Positions 1 to 10,961 are shown, numbered from the stretch's first letter. The stretch is 64,000 nucleotides of DNA from Pseudomonas sp. TH15 (GCF_016651105.1 NZ_JAEKEL010000001.1:3276001-3340000); one strand, 5' to 3'. Notes: generated by a model not told the origin, from the sequence alone. Translations and numbers: made by a program.

Positions 1-2
1 CC

Positions 3-815
3 GACTTGATGGTATTGGCGGTCGGCATGACGTTCGTGTTGATCATCGGCGGTATCGATCTGTCGGTCGGTTCAGTGCTGGCGCTCGCAGCTTCAGCGGT
101 CAGCGTGGCGATTCTCGGCTGGGGCTGGAGCGTCTTGCCCGCAGCGTTGCTCGGTATGGCGGTTGCGGCACTGGCCGGGACCATCACCGGTTCGATCACC
201 GTGGCCTGGCGAATCCCGTCGTTCATCGTGTCCTTGGGCGTGCTGGAAATGGCCCGTGGTCTGGCGTACCAGATGACCGGCTCGCGCACGGCTTACATCG
301 GTGATGCCTTTGCCTGGCTGTCCAACCCGATTGCCTTCGGTATTTCGCCGTCGTTCATCATTGCCTTTGTGATCATCATCGTCGCCCAGGCTGTGTTGAC
401 CCGGACTGTGTTCGGTCGTTACCTGATCGGCATTGGCACCAACGAAGAGGCCGTGCGTCTGGCCGGGATCAATCCAAAACCCTATAAGATTCTGGTGTTC
501 AGCCTGATGGGCTTGCTCGCCGGTATCGCCGCGCTGTTTCAGATTTCCCGTCTGGAAGCGGCGGACCCGAATGCCGGCTCCGGCCTGGAGCTGCAAGTGA
601 TCGCCGCTGTGGTGATCGGCGGCACCAGCCTGATGGGCGGCCGCGGTTCGGTCATCAGCACGTTCTTCGGTGTATTGATCATCTCGGTATTGGCGGCGGG
701 CCTGGCGCAGATTGGTGCGACCGAACCGACCAAACGCATCATCACCGGTGCGGTTATCGTGGTGGCGGTGGTGCTTGATACTTATCGCAGTCAGCGCGCA
801 AGCCGGCGGACCTGA
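3..815 (+). CDS. rbsC: Ribose ABC transporter permease RbsC (5' end outside window)
   Basis: Inner-membrane permease that moves ribose with an RbsA ATPase and RbsB binding protein, both presumably encoded just upstream. The frame is open from the first bases, so the N-terminus (roughly 50 residues against the usual 320 or so) lies outside the window. The visible 270 residues are strongly hydrophobic with repeated membrane segments and contain the family signature GGIDLSVGSV near the start and the conserved loop GTNEEAVRLAGI in the middle. The stop lies 3 bases before rbsR, so the two are in one operon. The family assignment is firm; ribose as substrate is inferred from rbsK and rbsD downstream. 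Confidence 0.93.
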   Translation, partial: DLMVLAVGMTFVLIIGGIDLSVGSVLALAASAVSVAILGWGWSVLPAALLGMAVAALAGTITGSITVAWRIPSFIVSLGVLEMARGLAYQMTGSRTAYIGDAFAWLSNPIAFGISPSFIIAFVIIIVAQAVLTRTVFGRYLIGIGTNEEAVRLAGINPKPYKILVFSLMGLLAGIAALFQISRLEAADPNAGSGLELQVIAAVVIGGTSLMGGRGSVISTFFGVLIISVLAAGLAQIGATEPTKRIITGAVIVVAVVLDTYRSQRASRRT

Positions 816-818
816 TTC

Positions 819-1838
819 ATGGCAACGATCAAGGATGTGGCGGCACTTGCAGGGATTTCCTACACCACGGTGTCTCACGTGGTGAACAAGACGCGGCCGG
901 TCAGTGAAGAAGTGCGGGTGAAAGTCGAGGCAGCGATCAAAAGCCTCGACTACGTCCCCAGCGCCGTCGCGCGTTCGTTAAAAGCGAAAACCACGGCGAC
1001 CATCGGTTTGCTGGTGCCCAACAGCCTCAACCCGTACTTCGCCGAACTGGCCCGGGGCATCGAGGATTACTGCGAGCGTAACGGCTACTGCGTAATCCTC
1101 TGCAACTCCGACGATAACCCGGACAAGCAGCGCAGCTACCTGCGGGTGCTGCTGGAAAAACGCATCGACGGCTTGATCGTGGCCTCGGCCGGTGGCGATG
1201 CCGTGCTCGCTGAAGGTCTGGCGGGCGTGCGCACGCCGATGGTGATTGTCGACCGTGGCCTGGAAGGTGTGAATGCCGACCTGGTGCGCATCGACCACGA
1301 ATACGGCGCCTACCTGGCGACCCGGCATCTACTGGAGTTGGGGCATCGGGACATCGCCACAATCGGCGGGCCGGCGGACACCAGTGTGGCGCAAATGCGT
1401 CTGGCCGGTTACTGCCGGGCGTTGAAAGAGGCAGGCGTCGAGGTGCCTCGCGAGCGCATGCTGGAAAGCGACTTCACCAGCACCGGCGGTTACAGTGCGG
1501 CCGCGATCCTGCTGGAAAAGAACCCGCCCAGCGCGATTTTCGCCGGTAACGACATGATCGGTATCGGTGTGCTGCGCGCGGCCGCCGAACGCAATATTCG
1601 CGTGCCCACAGAGTTGTCGGTGATCGGCTTCGATGACATCCAAATGAGCCGTTATGTTTATCCGGCGCTGACCACCGTGGGCCAGTCGATCCTGCAGCTA
1701 GGTGAGATGGCTGCCGAGGTGCTGTTGCGAAGGATTGCCACGCCGGACCTGGCCACTGATCAACGGATCGTGACCCCAAGTATTGTCTTGCGGGAGTCGA
1801 CTGCACCGCTGGCTGGTGTGTTTGCTGAGTACCGCTAA
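819..1838 (+). CDS. rbsR: LacI-family ribose operon repressor RbsR
   Basis: A 339-residue LacI/GalR-type regulator. Residues 1-45 form the helix-turn-helix (ATIKDVAALAGISYTTVSHV), followed by the hinge and a periplasmic-binding-protein-like effector domain beginning at IGLLVPNSLNPYF. It sits inside the ribose operon between the transporter and ribokinase genes, a common arrangement in pseudomonads, so it most likely represses this operon and is released by ribose or a phosphorylated derivative. That effector is an inference from homology and position. The ATG follows the rbsC stop by 3 bases, which suggests translational coupling. Confidence 0.93.
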   Translation: MATIKDVAALAGISYTTVSHVVNKTRPVSEEVRVKVEAAIKSLDYVPSAVARSLKAKTTATIGLLVPNSLNPYFAELARGIEDYCERNGYCVILCNSDDNPDKQRSYLRVLLEKRIDGLIVASAGGDAVLAEGLAGVRTPMVIVDRGLEGVNADLVRIDHEYGAYLATRHLLELGHRDIATIGGPADTSVAQMRLAGYCRALKEAGVEVPRERMLESDFTSTGGYSAAAILLEKNPPSAIFAGNDMIGIGVLRAAAERNIRVPTELSVIGFDDIQMSRYVYPALTTVGQSILQLGEMAAEVLLRRIATPDLATDQRIVTPSIVLRESTAPLAGVFAEYR

Positions 1839-1878
1839 ACAAAAGCACCGCTGAAACCGAATTGATGAGTAATGATGT

Positions 1879-2796
1879 ATGCCAGCAAAAGTAGTGGTAA
1901 TAGGCAGCTTGAATATGGACCTGGTGACCCGGGCGCCACGGTTGCCCCGTGGCGGTGAAACGCTGATTGGTCAGTCGTTCACCACGGTCTCTGGCGGCAA
2001 GGGTGCGAACCAGGCCGTGGCCGCCGCGCGACTGGGTGCCAAGGTATCGATGGTCGGCTGCGTCGGGACCGACGCTTATGGTCAAGAGCTGCGCGGGGCA
2101 TTGTTGGCGGAACGGATCGATTGTCAGGCGGTCAGCATCGTCGATGGCGCCAGTGGCGTGGCGTTGATTGTGGTTGATGACAACAGCCAGAACGCGATCG
2201 TGATTGTCGCCGGTGCCAACGGCGCGCTGACGCCGCCAGTGATCGACCGTTTCGACGCGGTGCTGCAAGCGGCGGACGTGATCATCTGTCAGCTGGAAGT
2301 GCCGGACGCCACCGTCGGTCATGCGCTCAAGCGCGGCCGTGAGCTGGGCAAAATCGTGATTCTCAACCCGGCGCCGGCCAGTCGTCCGTTACCGGCGGAT
2401 TGGTATGCGTCCATCGACTACCTGATCCCGAATGAAAGCGAGGCGTCGGCCCTGAGTGGTTTGCCGGTGGATTCCCTCGACACCGCGCAAACCGCCGCGA
2501 CCCGATTGATCGCGATGGGCGCCGGCAAGGTGATCATCACCCTCGGTGCCCAAGGCTCCCTGTTTGCCAACGGCACAGGTTTTGAGCATTTCCCTGCGCC
2601 GACAGTGAAGGCAGTTGATACAACGGCGGCCGGCGACACCTTTGTCGGCGGTTTTGCCGCTGCCCTGGCTTCCGGCAAAAGCGAGGCCGAGGCGATCCGT
2701 TTTGGTCAAGTCGCAGCAGCACTGTCGGTCACCCGAGCGGGTGCGCAACCTTCGATTCCTACTTTGTCCGACGTACAGGCCTTTAAAATCCCATGA
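1879..2796 (+). CDS. rbsK: Ribokinase RbsK
   Basis: Phosphorylates D-ribose at O5 with ATP in the cytoplasm, feeding the pentose phosphate pathway and nucleotide synthesis. The 305 residues match the usual ribokinase length. PfkB-family marks are GSLNMD at the N-terminus, the sugar-binding GGKGANQ at residues 39-45, and the C-terminal anion hole with catalytic Asp in DTTAAGDTF near residue 250. The 40-base gap after rbsR has no obvious terminator. The TGA overlaps the rbsD start (ATGA), implying coupled translation. Confidence 0.96.
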   Translation: MPAKVVVIGSLNMDLVTRAPRLPRGGETLIGQSFTTVSGGKGANQAVAAARLGAKVSMVGCVGTDAYGQELRGALLAERIDCQAVSIVDGASGVALIVVDDNSQNAIVIVAGANGALTPPVIDRFDAVLQAADVIICQLEVPDATVGHALKRGRELGKIVILNPAPASRPLPADWYASIDYLIPNESEASALSGLPVDSLDTAQTAATRLIAMGAGKVIITLGAQGSLFANGTGFEHFPAPTVKAVDTTAAGDTFVGGFAAALASGKSEAEAIRFGQVAAALSVTRAGAQPSIPTLSDVQAFKIP

Positions 2797-3197
2797 AAAA
2801 GACACCTTTGCTCAACGTCGCGCTGTCGCGGCTGATCGCGTCCCTGGGTCATGGCGACATCGTGGTGATCGGTGATGCTGGCCTGCCAGTGCCGCCGGGC
2901 GTCGAACTGATCGATCTGGCACTGACCCACGGTATTCCGGATTTCATCAGCACCTTAAAAGTGGTGCTCAGCGAAATGCAGGTCGAAAGCCATGTACTCG
3001 CCCAGGAGATCCTCGACAAGCAACCGACGGCCCTGGCGACACTGGAAGAGCTGAATGCCGAAGGTGCCTTGGGCCGGCGCGACTTGCTCAGCCATGATCA
3101 ATTCAAGGTCCTCAGCCGACAGGCGCGGGCGATTGTTCGTACGGGCGAATGTCAGCCGTACTGCAACATCGTGCTGGTGTCCGGGGTGACGTTCTAA
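2793..3197 (+). CDS. rbsD: D-ribose pyranase RbsD
   Basis: Converts the beta-pyranose form of ribose, the form imported, into the furanose form used by ribokinase. The 134 residues are normal for the family, and the conserved catalytic histidine is at residue 20 in LGHGD. The start overlaps the rbsK stop by four bases. The product ends with the conserved NIVLVSGV region. Confidence 0.95.
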   Translation: MKKTPLLNVALSRLIASLGHGDIVVIGDAGLPVPPGVELIDLALTHGIPDFISTLKVVLSEMQVESHVLAQEILDKQPTALATLEELNAEGALGRRDLLSHDQFKVLSRQARAIVRTGECQPYCNIVLVSGVTF

Positions 3198-3241
3198 CTT
3201 GCTGTAACCCTTTCTGCTTTCCCACGCACAAGGAGTGCGCT

Positions 3242-4270
3242 ATGCACCGCTATGCTCAGAAACTGCATCATCTGCTCCGGAGTCTGCTGCTTTTGTCCCT
3301 GATTACCGCAACAAGCGCCCAGGCGGCGGAAAAGATCGACTTGATCATCGACACCGACCCGGGTGCCGACGACGTGGTCGCCTTGCTGTTTGCCCTGGCC
3401 TCGCCGGAAGAACTGAACATTCGCGCACTAACCACCGTCGCTGGCAACGTACGCCTGGACAAGACTTCGCGTAATGCACGCCTGGCCCGCGAGTGGGCAG
3501 GGCGCGAAGAAGTGCCGGTCTACGCTGGCGCGCCGAAGCCGCTGATGCGCACGCCGATCTACGCCGAGAACATCCATGGCAAGGAAGGCCTGTCGGGTGT
3601 CACCGTGCACGAACCGAAGCAAGGCCTGGCCAAGGGAAATGCGGTCAATTACCTGATCGATACCCTTAAAACTGCCAAACCCCACAGCATCACCATCGCC
3701 ATGCTCGGTCCACAGACCAACCTGGCCCTGGCGCTGATCCAGGAACCTGAAATCGTTCAGGGCATCAAGGAAGTGGTAATCATGGGCGGTGCGCACTTCA
3801 ATGGCGGCAACATCACCCCGGTGGCTGAATTCAACCTGTTCGCTGACCCGCAGGCTGCGGAAGTGGTGCTCAAAAGTGGGGTGAAACTGTCCTACCTGCC
3901 GCTGGACGTGACCCACAAGATCCTCACTAGCGACGCGCGCCTGAAGCAGATCGCCGCGCTCAACAACAATGCCGGCAAGATCGTGGGCGATATTCTCAAC
4001 GAATACGTCAAAGGCGACATGGAGCACTACGGTATTCCGGGCGGCCCGGTGCATGACGCCACCGTCATCGCTTACCTGCTGAAGCCGGAGCTGTTCACCG
4101 GTCGTTCGGTCAATGTGGTGATCGACAGTCGTGAAGGTCCGACATTCGGCCAGACCGTCGTCGATTGGTATGACGGCCTGAAAGCACCAAAGAATGCTTT
4201 CTGGGTTGAAAACGGCGACGCTCAAGGCTTTTTCGATCTGCTGACCCAGCGTCTGGCTCGTTTGAAGTAA
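3242..4270 (+). CDS. Exported inosine/uridine-preferring nucleoside hydrolase
   Basis: A 342-residue N-ribohydrolase that splits nucleosides into base and ribose. The calcium/ribose-binding signature DTDPGADD follows an N-terminal segment that looks like a Sec signal peptide (basic start, long leucine-rich core, cleavage near AQAAE around residue 27), so action in the periplasm is expected. The ATG at 3242 was chosen because AAGGAG lies just upstream; longer in-frame starts would bury the signal peptide. Placement directly after rbsD suggests that it liberates ribose from nucleosides for the rbs system. Exact nucleoside preference cannot be read from sequence. Confidence 0.9.
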   Translation: MHRYAQKLHHLLRSLLLLSLITATSAQAAEKIDLIIDTDPGADDVVALLFALASPEELNIRALTTVAGNVRLDKTSRNARLAREWAGREEVPVYAGAPKPLMRTPIYAENIHGKEGLSGVTVHEPKQGLAKGNAVNYLIDTLKTAKPHSITIAMLGPQTNLALALIQEPEIVQGIKEVVIMGGAHFNGGNITPVAEFNLFADPQAAEVVLKSGVKLSYLPLDVTHKILTSDARLKQIAALNNNAGKIVGDILNEYVKGDMEHYGIPGGPVHDATVIAYLLKPELFTGRSVNVVIDSREGPTFGQTVVDWYDGLKAPKNAFWVENGDAQGFFDLLTQRLARLK

Positions 4271-4276
4271 GCCGCA

Positions 4277-4302
4277 GACCCGCAGGTGCCAGCCTGCGGG
4301 TC
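4277..4302. terminator. Bidirectional hairpin between convergent genes
   Basis: A perfect 10-bp stem (GACCCGCAGG pairing with CCTGCGGGTC) with a 6-base loop fills the gap between the nucleoside hydrolase stop and the stop of the opposing small gene. The U-tract is weak, so termination strength is uncertain. Confidence 0.6.
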
Positions 4303-4303
4303 G

Positions 4304-4516
4304 TTACTCTCTATCGGTGTCTGATGTAGCCTTGTGCTCGTTCTGATACCGCTCCAGCACCTGTTCGATAAACTTTTGCGCACCTTGTGTTCCCAGTTCC
4401 TTGACCAGTAGGTCGATGCCAATGATTGCCAACTCTTCCGGGCTGCCCGGGCTGTAGGAACTGTGGCCCTGTGCCCACTTGGCTTTGATGTCGGCGTCGA
4501 TACTTACGGTGGTCAT
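4304..4516 (-). CDS. Small hypothetical protein (70 aa)
   Basis: A 70-residue soluble protein, acidic to neutral, with an N-terminal segment rich in polar residues (SYSPGSPEE) and a C-terminal amphipathic helix ending in charged residues. No signal peptide, membrane segment or cysteine is seen. The start ATG at 4516 is supported by length and composition; the upstream ribosome-binding site is weak. I do not recognise the family. It converges on the nucleoside hydrolase and is divergent from the next gene. Confidence 0.55.
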   Translation of the reverse strand: MTTVSIDADIKAKWAQGHSSYSPGSPEELAIIGIDLLVKELGTQGAQKFIEQVLERYQNEHKATSDTDRE

Positions 4517-4648
4517 GATGGCGCTCGTGAAGTCGGGAAAGTCTGAGTGTCGAGTTAACCATTTTGCGCAGCGTTTGGCACTCCGACTTAGGCATGAGGG
4601 AAGGGCTATGCGACACTTGGCCTTTGATGGATTTTCAAGGACCGCGCT

Positions 4649-4954
4649 GTGCAGATCGATTTGAATACTCCCGACGGCTTGACCCTTGAGGCCGTGCGCC
4701 AGCTCCTGGCCTCTGCCAGCGACGATGAGCACACGCAGTTGCGGGTAACCAAGGGCGGCATCGCTTACATTTCGTCGGGCGTTGTCGGCGGCACTGATAT
4801 CAATGGTCTGCTGTTTCGCCTGGAGACGTGGGCCAAGGGCTCGGGTTATGTGGGATTAGTCGCCGCCAGTGACGAGGTCTGGGTCATGCAGATCTTCAAC
4901 GCGCTGAAAGAGAACTGGCCGAATCCGCTTTACGACTACATCGACGTCTATTGA
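4649..4954 (+). CDS. Small hypothetical protein (101 aa), GTG start
   Basis: A 101-residue soluble protein starting at GTG 4649, with AAGGA seven bases upstream supporting that start. The composition is balanced, with a hydrophobic core and an aromatic-rich tail (NPLYDYIDVY). No signal or membrane segment is seen. I do not recognise a named family. It is divergent from the 70-residue gene, with about 130 bases between the two starts. Confidence 0.65.
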   Translation: MQIDLNTPDGLTLEAVRQLLASASDDEHTQLRVTKGGIAYISSGVVGGTDINGLLFRLETWAKGSGYVGLVAASDEVWVMQIFNALKENWPNPLYDYIDVY

Positions 4955-5120
4955 GTGCTGTTCATATTCAGTCACGATTGAGTGATGAACGATGCTGCGA
5001 CGCTCAGGCAAACTCGCTGACCGTCCAGATTGGGGGCAGGGTGACAGTACTGTCCGTGAAACCAAACGCCAGATTGGCGGTCGCACGATCTCAGATTAAC
5101 TATTTAAAGAAGGAGGCTTC

Positions 5121-5441
5121 ATGCCTTGGAAGCTCGCGTCATTGGGTACTTTGTTGGCCGTTGCCATGCTGGCCGGTTGCAGCACTCCCTCCACCGAGTC
5201 GACAGCAAAAGACCCTGTGGTGACCGACACCGGTCACAGCCGTTGTGATTCAAAGGCTGCAGAATTCACCATCGGCAAAAAGGCCTCGCCAGAACTGCTG
5301 GAGCAGGCACGTACTCGCGCGGGCGCGCAGAGTGCGCGGATTCTCAAGCCCAGCGATATGGTGACCCTGGAGTATCGCTCCGATCGCTTGAACCTGAACA
5401 CTGACGACAACTTGGTGATCACGCGCATCAACTGCGGCTGA
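5121..5441 (+). CDS. I78-family peptidase-inhibitor-like lipoprotein
   Basis: A 106-residue lipoprotein: a signal peptide with lipobox LAGC is followed by a short linker and a compact C-terminal domain. That domain has two cysteines, one early (SRCDS) and one near the end (INCG), and the pattern VTLEYRSDRLNLN typical of the I78 elastase-inhibitor family. It probably sits on the periplasmic face of a membrane and may protect against serine proteases. AAGGAGG lies immediately before the ATG. It is followed by a strong terminator shared with the cold-shock gene. Confidence 0.75.
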   Translation: MPWKLASLGTLLAVAMLAGCSTPSTESTAKDPVVTDTGHSRCDSKAAEFTIGKKASPELLEQARTRAGAQSARILKPSDMVTLEYRSDRLNLNTDDNLVITRINCG

Positions 5442-5467
5442 TACCGTCAGGCTTTTGTTTCGCCCAT

Positions 5468-5499
5468 AAAAAACCCCGTCACATGGACGGGGTTTTTTT
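5468..5499. terminator. Bidirectional Rho-independent terminator
   Basis: CCCCGTC and GACGGGG form a 7-bp stem around ACATG, flanked by an A-run on the left and seven T's on the right, so it works in both directions for the convergent lipoprotein and cold-shock genes. Confidence 0.9.
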
Positions 5500-5513
5500 A
5501 GTGCGCCAGAAAC

Positions 5514-5726
5514 TTACTCTGGGCGAACTTGTGCAGCTTGCATACCCTTTTGGCCTTTCTCAGCCACGAAGGAAACGGTCTGGCCTTCTTTCAGGCTTTT
5601 GAAACCGTCGCTTTCGATAGCTTTGAAGTGTACGAACAGGTCGTCACCGCCACCTTGAGGAGTGATGAAGCCGAAGCCTTTTTCATCGTTGAACCATTTA
5701 ACGGTGCCGGTTTGGCGATTAGACAT
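5514..5726 (-). CDS. Cold-shock domain protein (CspA family)
   Basis: A 70-residue single cold-shock domain that binds single-stranded RNA and DNA and acts as an RNA chaperone. RNP1 (KGFGFITP) and RNP2 (DLFVHF) are both intact. The start at 5726 is preceded by GGAG. Nearly 300 bases without a gene lie upstream, consistent with the long leaders of csp genes; a TATGAT-like element sits about 70 bases upstream of the start. Which paralogue it is cannot be decided here. Confidence 0.93.
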   Translation of the reverse strand: MSNRQTGTVKWFNDEKGFGFITPQGGGDDLFVHFKAIESDGFKSLKEGQTVSFVAEKGQKGMQAAQVRPE

Positions 5727-6018
5727 GGTGTATCTCCAAGAAACATATATTTTCAGTAGTACTGTGCTGCTCAGGCCAACTGGGCACACGGGACTATCAT
5801 AGTCGAAATGTACGGTTTGGGAGCCCCCCGCAGGTGCTGTTTGCCCTTAAACCGTGCTTTCTTTGCTGCTTGATCTGGCTGTAAGCCCCGTTTTAAAAGG
5901 CTTTCAGCCAAAAGTAAAGACGATAAAAAAAGCTGTAAAACCTGTATAAAATGTCCGAAAAAGCGACGCTCGGGCTCTTTTTACAGTCATCGGTGGCGTA
6001 AAAACGACTTCGCCTGGC

Positions 6019-6321
6019 TTATTTTTTCTCACCATTCTCGAGCCTGCATGTGGCAATTTTTTCCATTGCCTGTTTCCCCAGTGCGTCACTGGCCGTGCCG
6101 TTCATCAATGCCGTAAGGTCACTGGCAGGATATGATTTGAGCTGATCGGCGCCGCAACCACACACGGCTTTTGCCTGAGCGTTACTGATCTTCTTTTCGG
6201 CAGCAGGAACGCACTGGGCCATGTATTTATCCCGCTCGCCCTTCGGCCAATCGGCATGGGCCGCCAGAGGCAGCAGAAGGACGAGAGGGGCGACTACTGC
6301 GAATAAACGATTCAGACGCAT
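6019..6321 (-). CDS. Small periplasmic hypothetical protein
   Basis: A 100-residue product with a clear signal peptide (leucine/alanine core ending AAHADW) and a mature part of about 75 residues with four cysteines: one in QCVP, a CGC pair and one in TCRL, suggesting disulfide bonds. The ATG at 6321 follows AAGGAG by about eight bases; a start eight codons earlier is less likely. I do not recognise a function. Confidence 0.65.
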   Translation of the reverse strand: MRLNRLFAVVAPLVLLLPLAAHADWPKGERDKYMAQCVPAAEKKISNAQAKAVCGCGADQLKSYPASDLTALMNGTASDALGKQAMEKIATCRLENGEKK

Positions 6322-6696
6322 GCTTGGATGCTCCTTGTGGGTCAAATGTCTTGTTATCTGATGGATAAAACCGCGTTCAAGTTCAGCACTCTGGCATAAA
6401 AAGCGTCGTTTTACGCTGGCATAAGGCGTGGGTGCATCGACGACCGTTCATCTGTGCTAGGATTCTGCGCTCGTGCTTTTGCAGGCTTCGGCTGACATTC
6501 AGTCCCGGCAGCGGCAACTGTACGAATAACCCTGATTTGAATCCCAGTCACTCTGGTTCGGTTTTCCGGTTGGCCGCAAGGCTCCTGCCGCTGTAAGGCA
6601 GGCGTTCGTCATTGAATGGCCTGGATCGGATCTTGTACTGGCTCATCCCAACCCACGTGACCTTTGGTAGGGGTCACCACTAGGAGAGGAGGCGCC
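6322..6696 (+). promoter_or_regulatory. thrS leader and promoter region with two hairpins
   Basis: No gene is seen in these 375 bases. On the + strand, a TAGGAT-like -10 lies near 6459. Downstream are a 6-bp hairpin (CCTGCC 6584-6589 with GGCAGG 6597-6602) and another (GTGACC 6657-6662 with GGTCAC 6672-6677) ending just before the thrS ribosome-binding site AGGAGAGG. The second could affect ribosome access; this is inference. Confidence 0.4.
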
Positions 6697-8619
6697 ATGC
6701 CAACTATTACTCTTCCCGACGGCAGTCAACGTTCATTCGATCATCCGGTTTCCGTAGCCGAGGTCGCCGCATCCATTGGTGCTGGCCTGGCCAAAGCCAC
6801 CGTGGCCGGCAAGGTCAATGGCAAGCTGGTCGACGCCAGCGACATCATCGACAGCGATTCCACGCTGCAAATCATCACGCCAAAGGATGAAGAGGGGCTG
6901 GAGATCATTCGCCACTCTTGCGCCCACCTGGTTGGCCACGCGGTCAAGCAGCTGTACCCGACCGCTAAAATGGTTATCGGGCCGGTCATCGACGAAGGCT
7001 TCTATTACGACATCGCCTTCGAGCGTCCTTTTACGCCGGACGACATGGCCGCGATCGAACAGCGCATGCAGCAGCTGATCGAAAAAGATTACGATGTGAT
7101 CAAGAAAGTCACTCCGCGCGCCGAAGTGATCGAAGTGTTCAAGGCCCGTGGCGAAGACTACAAGCTGCGCCTGGTCGAGGACATGCCGAACGAGCAGGCC
7201 ATGGGCCTGTACTATCACGAAGAATACGTCGACATGTGCCGCGGTCCGCACGTGCCGAACACGCGTTTCCTGAAATCCTTCAAGCTGACCAAGTTGTCCG
7301 GCGCCTACTGGCGTGGCGATGCCAAGAACGAGCAATTGCAGCGCGTTTACGGCACGGCTTGGGCTGACAAGAAGCAGCTGGCGGCTTACATCCAGCGCAT
7401 CGAAGAAGCTGAAAAGCGCGATCACCGCAAAATCGGCAAGCGCCTGGGCCTGTTCCACACCCAGGAAGAGTCGCCGGGCATGGTGTTCTGGCACCCGAAC
7501 GGCTGGACCCTGTATCAAGTGCTTGAGCAGTACATGCGCAAGGTTCAGCGCGACAATGGCTATCTGGAGATCAAGACTCCGCAGGTCGTTGACCGCAGCC
7601 TGTGGGAGAAATCCGGGCACTGGGCCAACTACGCCGACAACATGTTCACCACTCAGTCGGAAAACCGCGACTACGCGATCAAGCCAATGAACTGCCCTTG
7701 CCACGTGCAGGTGTTCAACCAAGGCCTGAAGAGCTACCGCGAACTGCCAATGCGCCTGGCCGAGTTCGGTGCTTGCCACCGTAACGAGCCATCGGGCGCG
7801 TTGCACGGCATCATGCGAGTACGTGCATTCACTCAGGACGATGCCCACATCTTCTGCACCGAAGAGCAGATGCTGGCTGAATCCGCTGCGTTTATCAAAC
7901 TGACCATGGACGTTTATGCCGACTTCGGCTTTAAAGACGTCGAAATGAAGCTGTCCACTCGTCCGGAAAAACGCGTTGGTTCCGACGAATTGTGGGATCG
8001 CGCTGAAGCCGCATTGGCCGCAGCCCTTGATAACGCTGGCCTGCCGTACGATTTGCAGCCGGGCGAAGGTGCGTTCTACGGTCCGAAGATCGAATTCTCC
8101 CTGAAAGATTGCCTCGGCCGCGTCTGGCAGTGTGGTACCCTTCAGCTCGATTTTAACCTGCCTGTCCGTCTGGGAGCCGAATACGTCTCCGAAGACAACA
8201 GTCGCAAGCACCCGGTTATGTTGCACCGGGCGATCCTTGGATCCTTCGAACGTTTCGTCGGAATCCTGATCGAGCACTACGAGGGTGCATTCCCTGCGTG
8301 GCTGGCTCCGACCCAGGCAGTGATCATGAATATCACTGATAAACAGGCTGATTTCGCCGCTGAGGTTGAAAAAACTCTCAACGAAAGCGGATTTCGTGCC
8401 AAGTCTGACTTGAGAAATGAAAAGATCGGCTTTAAAATCCGCGAGCATACTTTGCTCAAGGTTCCTTATCTCTTGGTTATCGGAGATCGGGAAGTCGAGA
8501 TGCAGACTGTCGCTGTGCGTACTCGTGAAGGTGCTGACCTGGGCTCGATGCCCGTCGCCCAGTTCGCTGAGTTTCTCGCGCAAGCGGTTTCCCGGCGTGG
8601 TCGCCCAGATTCGGAGTAA
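6697..8619 (+). CDS. thrS: Threonyl-tRNA synthetase
   Basis: Charges tRNA-Thr in the cytoplasm. The 640-residue length matches other bacteria. Domains in order are the TGS domain (1-61), the editing domain (about 65-225), the class II catalytic core and the C-terminal anticodon-binding domain. The zinc ligands are visible: Cys near 334 in MNCPCHVQ, His near 385 in QDDAHIF and His near 511 in VMLHRA. ATG 6697 was chosen over an upstream TTG because AGGAGAGG precedes it and the protein then starts at the TGS domain. Its stop overlaps the start region of infC. Confidence 0.98.
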   Translation: MPTITLPDGSQRSFDHPVSVAEVAASIGAGLAKATVAGKVNGKLVDASDIIDSDSTLQIITPKDEEGLEIIRHSCAHLVGHAVKQLYPTAKMVIGPVIDEGFYYDIAFERPFTPDDMAAIEQRMQQLIEKDYDVIKKVTPRAEVIEVFKARGEDYKLRLVEDMPNEQAMGLYYHEEYVDMCRGPHVPNTRFLKSFKLTKLSGAYWRGDAKNEQLQRVYGTAWADKKQLAAYIQRIEEAEKRDHRKIGKRLGLFHTQEESPGMVFWHPNGWTLYQVLEQYMRKVQRDNGYLEIKTPQVVDRSLWEKSGHWANYADNMFTTQSENRDYAIKPMNCPCHVQVFNQGLKSYRELPMRLAEFGACHRNEPSGALHGIMRVRAFTQDDAHIFCTEEQMLAESAAFIKLTMDVYADFGFKDVEMKLSTRPEKRVGSDELWDRAEAALAAALDNAGLPYDLQPGEGAFYGPKIEFSLKDCLGRVWQCGTLQLDFNLPVRLGAEYVSEDNSRKHPVMLHRAILGSFERFVGILIEHYEGAFPAWLAPTQAVIMNITDKQADFAAEVEKTLNESGFRAKSDLRNEKIGFKIREHTLLKVPYLLVIGDREVEMQTVAVRTREGADLGSMPVAQFAEFLAQAVSRRGRPDSE

Positions 8620-8624
8620 TTACT

Positions 8625-9170
8625 ATTAAGCGTGAAATGAGACAAGATAAACGAGCTGCACCGAAAGCCCCGATCAACGAGAATATCTCGGCACGCGAGG
8701 TTCGGTTAATTGGGGCTGAAGGTGAACAGCTTGGGATTGTGTCAATTGAAGACGCGCTTCTTAAGGCTGAAGAGGCCAAGCTGGATCTGGTGGAGATTTC
8801 CGCCGATGCAGTACCCCCTGTTTGCAAACTGATGGACTACGGCAAATCGATCTTCGAAAAGAAGAAGCAGGTTGCCGCGGCCAAGAAAAACCAGAAGCAG
8901 ATTCAGGTTAAAGAAATCAAGTTTCGTCCAGGGACGGAGGAAGGGGATTACCAGGTAAAACTGCGCAACCTGGTACGTTTCCTGAGTGATGGGGACAGGG
9001 CCAAGGTATCCTTGCGATTCCGCGGCCGTGAGATGGCCCACCAGGAGCTGGGGATGGAACTCCTCAAGCGAGTTGAAGGTGACTTGCTCGAGTACGGTTC
9101 GGTCGAACAGCATCCTAAGATGGAAGGACGCCAGCTGATCATGGTCATCGCCCCGAAAAAGAAGAAGTAA
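8625..9170 (+). CDS. infC: Translation initiation factor IF-3, AUU start
   Basis: IF-3 binds the 30S subunit and checks start-codon pairing. I place the start at ATT 8625 because GGAG at 8613-8616 gives an 8-base spacing, and rare AUU starts are established for infC, where they give self-regulation. An in-frame ATT at 8619 (overlapping the thrS stop) and ATG 8637 are alternatives. The product (about 181 residues) has the N-domain ([14 protein letters not shown]), a lysine-rich linker and the C-domain ([16 protein letters not shown]). It is cotranscribed with thrS and the following ribosomal genes. Confidence 0.95.
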   Translation: MKREMRQDKRAAPKAPINENISAREVRLIGAEGEQLGIVSIEDALLKAEEAKLDLVEISADAVPPVCKLMDYGKSIFEKKKQVAAAKKNQKQIQVKEIKFRPGTEEGDYQVKLRNLVRFLSDGDRAKVSLRFRGREMAHQELGMELLKRVEGDLLEYGSVEQHPKMEGRQLIMVIAPKKKK

Positions 9171-9230
9171 TCAATAGGGCACGGCAGGCCTTCTGATTAT
9201 GTTTATCAACTGAATGCGGAGTATCCGAAC

Positions 9231-9425
9231 ATGCCAAAAATGAAAACTAAAAGTGGTGCTGCTAAGCGGTTTCTGAAAACTGCTAACGGTATCAAGCACA
9301 AGCACGCTTTCAAGAGCCACATCCTGACTAAAATGTCGACCAAGCGTAAGCGTCAACTGCGCGGTAGCAGCTTGCTGGCACCGTGTGACGTGGCAAAAGT
9401 CGAGCGCATGCTGCGCCTTCGTTAA
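9231..9425 (+). CDS. rpmI: 50S ribosomal protein L35
   Basis: A 64-residue basic ribosomal protein starting [13 protein letters not shown], as expected for bL35. It lies between infC and rplT in the conserved order; the start follows a GGAG-like site. The C-terminus is slightly lysine/arginine rich, ending in MLRLR. Confidence 0.97.
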   Translation: MPKMKTKSGAAKRFLKTANGIKHKHAFKSHILTKMSTKRKRQLRGSSLLAPCDVAKVERMLRLR

Positions 9426-9452
9426 TTTAGTCAAGAATAGAGGAAGTAACTC

Positions 9453-9809
9453 ATGGCTCGTGTAAAGCGTGGCGTCATTGCCCGTAAACGTCACAAAAAA
9501 ATTCTGAAACTTGCTAAAGGCTACTACGGCGCTCGCTCGCGCGTATTCCGTGTTGCCAAGCAAGCGGTAATCAAGGCAGGCCAATACGCCTACCGTGACC
9601 GTCGTCAGAAAAAACGTCAGTTCCGCGCTCTGTGGATCGCTCGTATCAACGCTGGTGCACGTATCAACGGTCTGTCCTACAGCCGTTTCATCGCCGGCCT
9701 GAAAAAAGCGTCCATCGAGATCGACCGTAAGGTTCTGGCTGATCTGGCAGTGAACGAAAAAGCGGCGTTTGCTGCGATTGTCGAGAAAGCTAAAGCCACC
9801 TTGGCTTAA
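9453..9809 (+). CDS. rplT: 50S ribosomal protein L20
   Basis: A 118-residue basic protein needed for early 50S assembly; in other bacteria it represses its own operon by binding leader RNA. The conserved N-terminus [15 protein letters not shown] and the central [15 protein letters not shown] region are present. AGAGGAAG precedes the ATG. A strong terminator-like hairpin separates it from pheS. Confidence 0.98.
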   Translation: MARVKRGVIARKRHKKILKLAKGYYGARSRVFRVAKQAVIKAGQYAYRDRRQKKRQFRALWIARINAGARINGLSYSRFIAGLKKASIEIDRKVLADLAVNEKAAFAAIVEKAKATLA

Positions 9810-9864
9810 GTACCCCCGACAGTCACCCGGCCTCACCTCTGTGGGGCCAGGTGTTAAACGTCAT

Positions 9865-10935
<1,071 letters not shown>

Positions 10936-10961
10936 TCGTAACGAATTCTTAGGAGAGCAGG

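Noticed and set aside
6733..8583. 616-codon minus-strand frame opposite thrS
   Set aside because: A shadow of the GC-rich codon pattern of thrS; no start context and no recognisable protein features.
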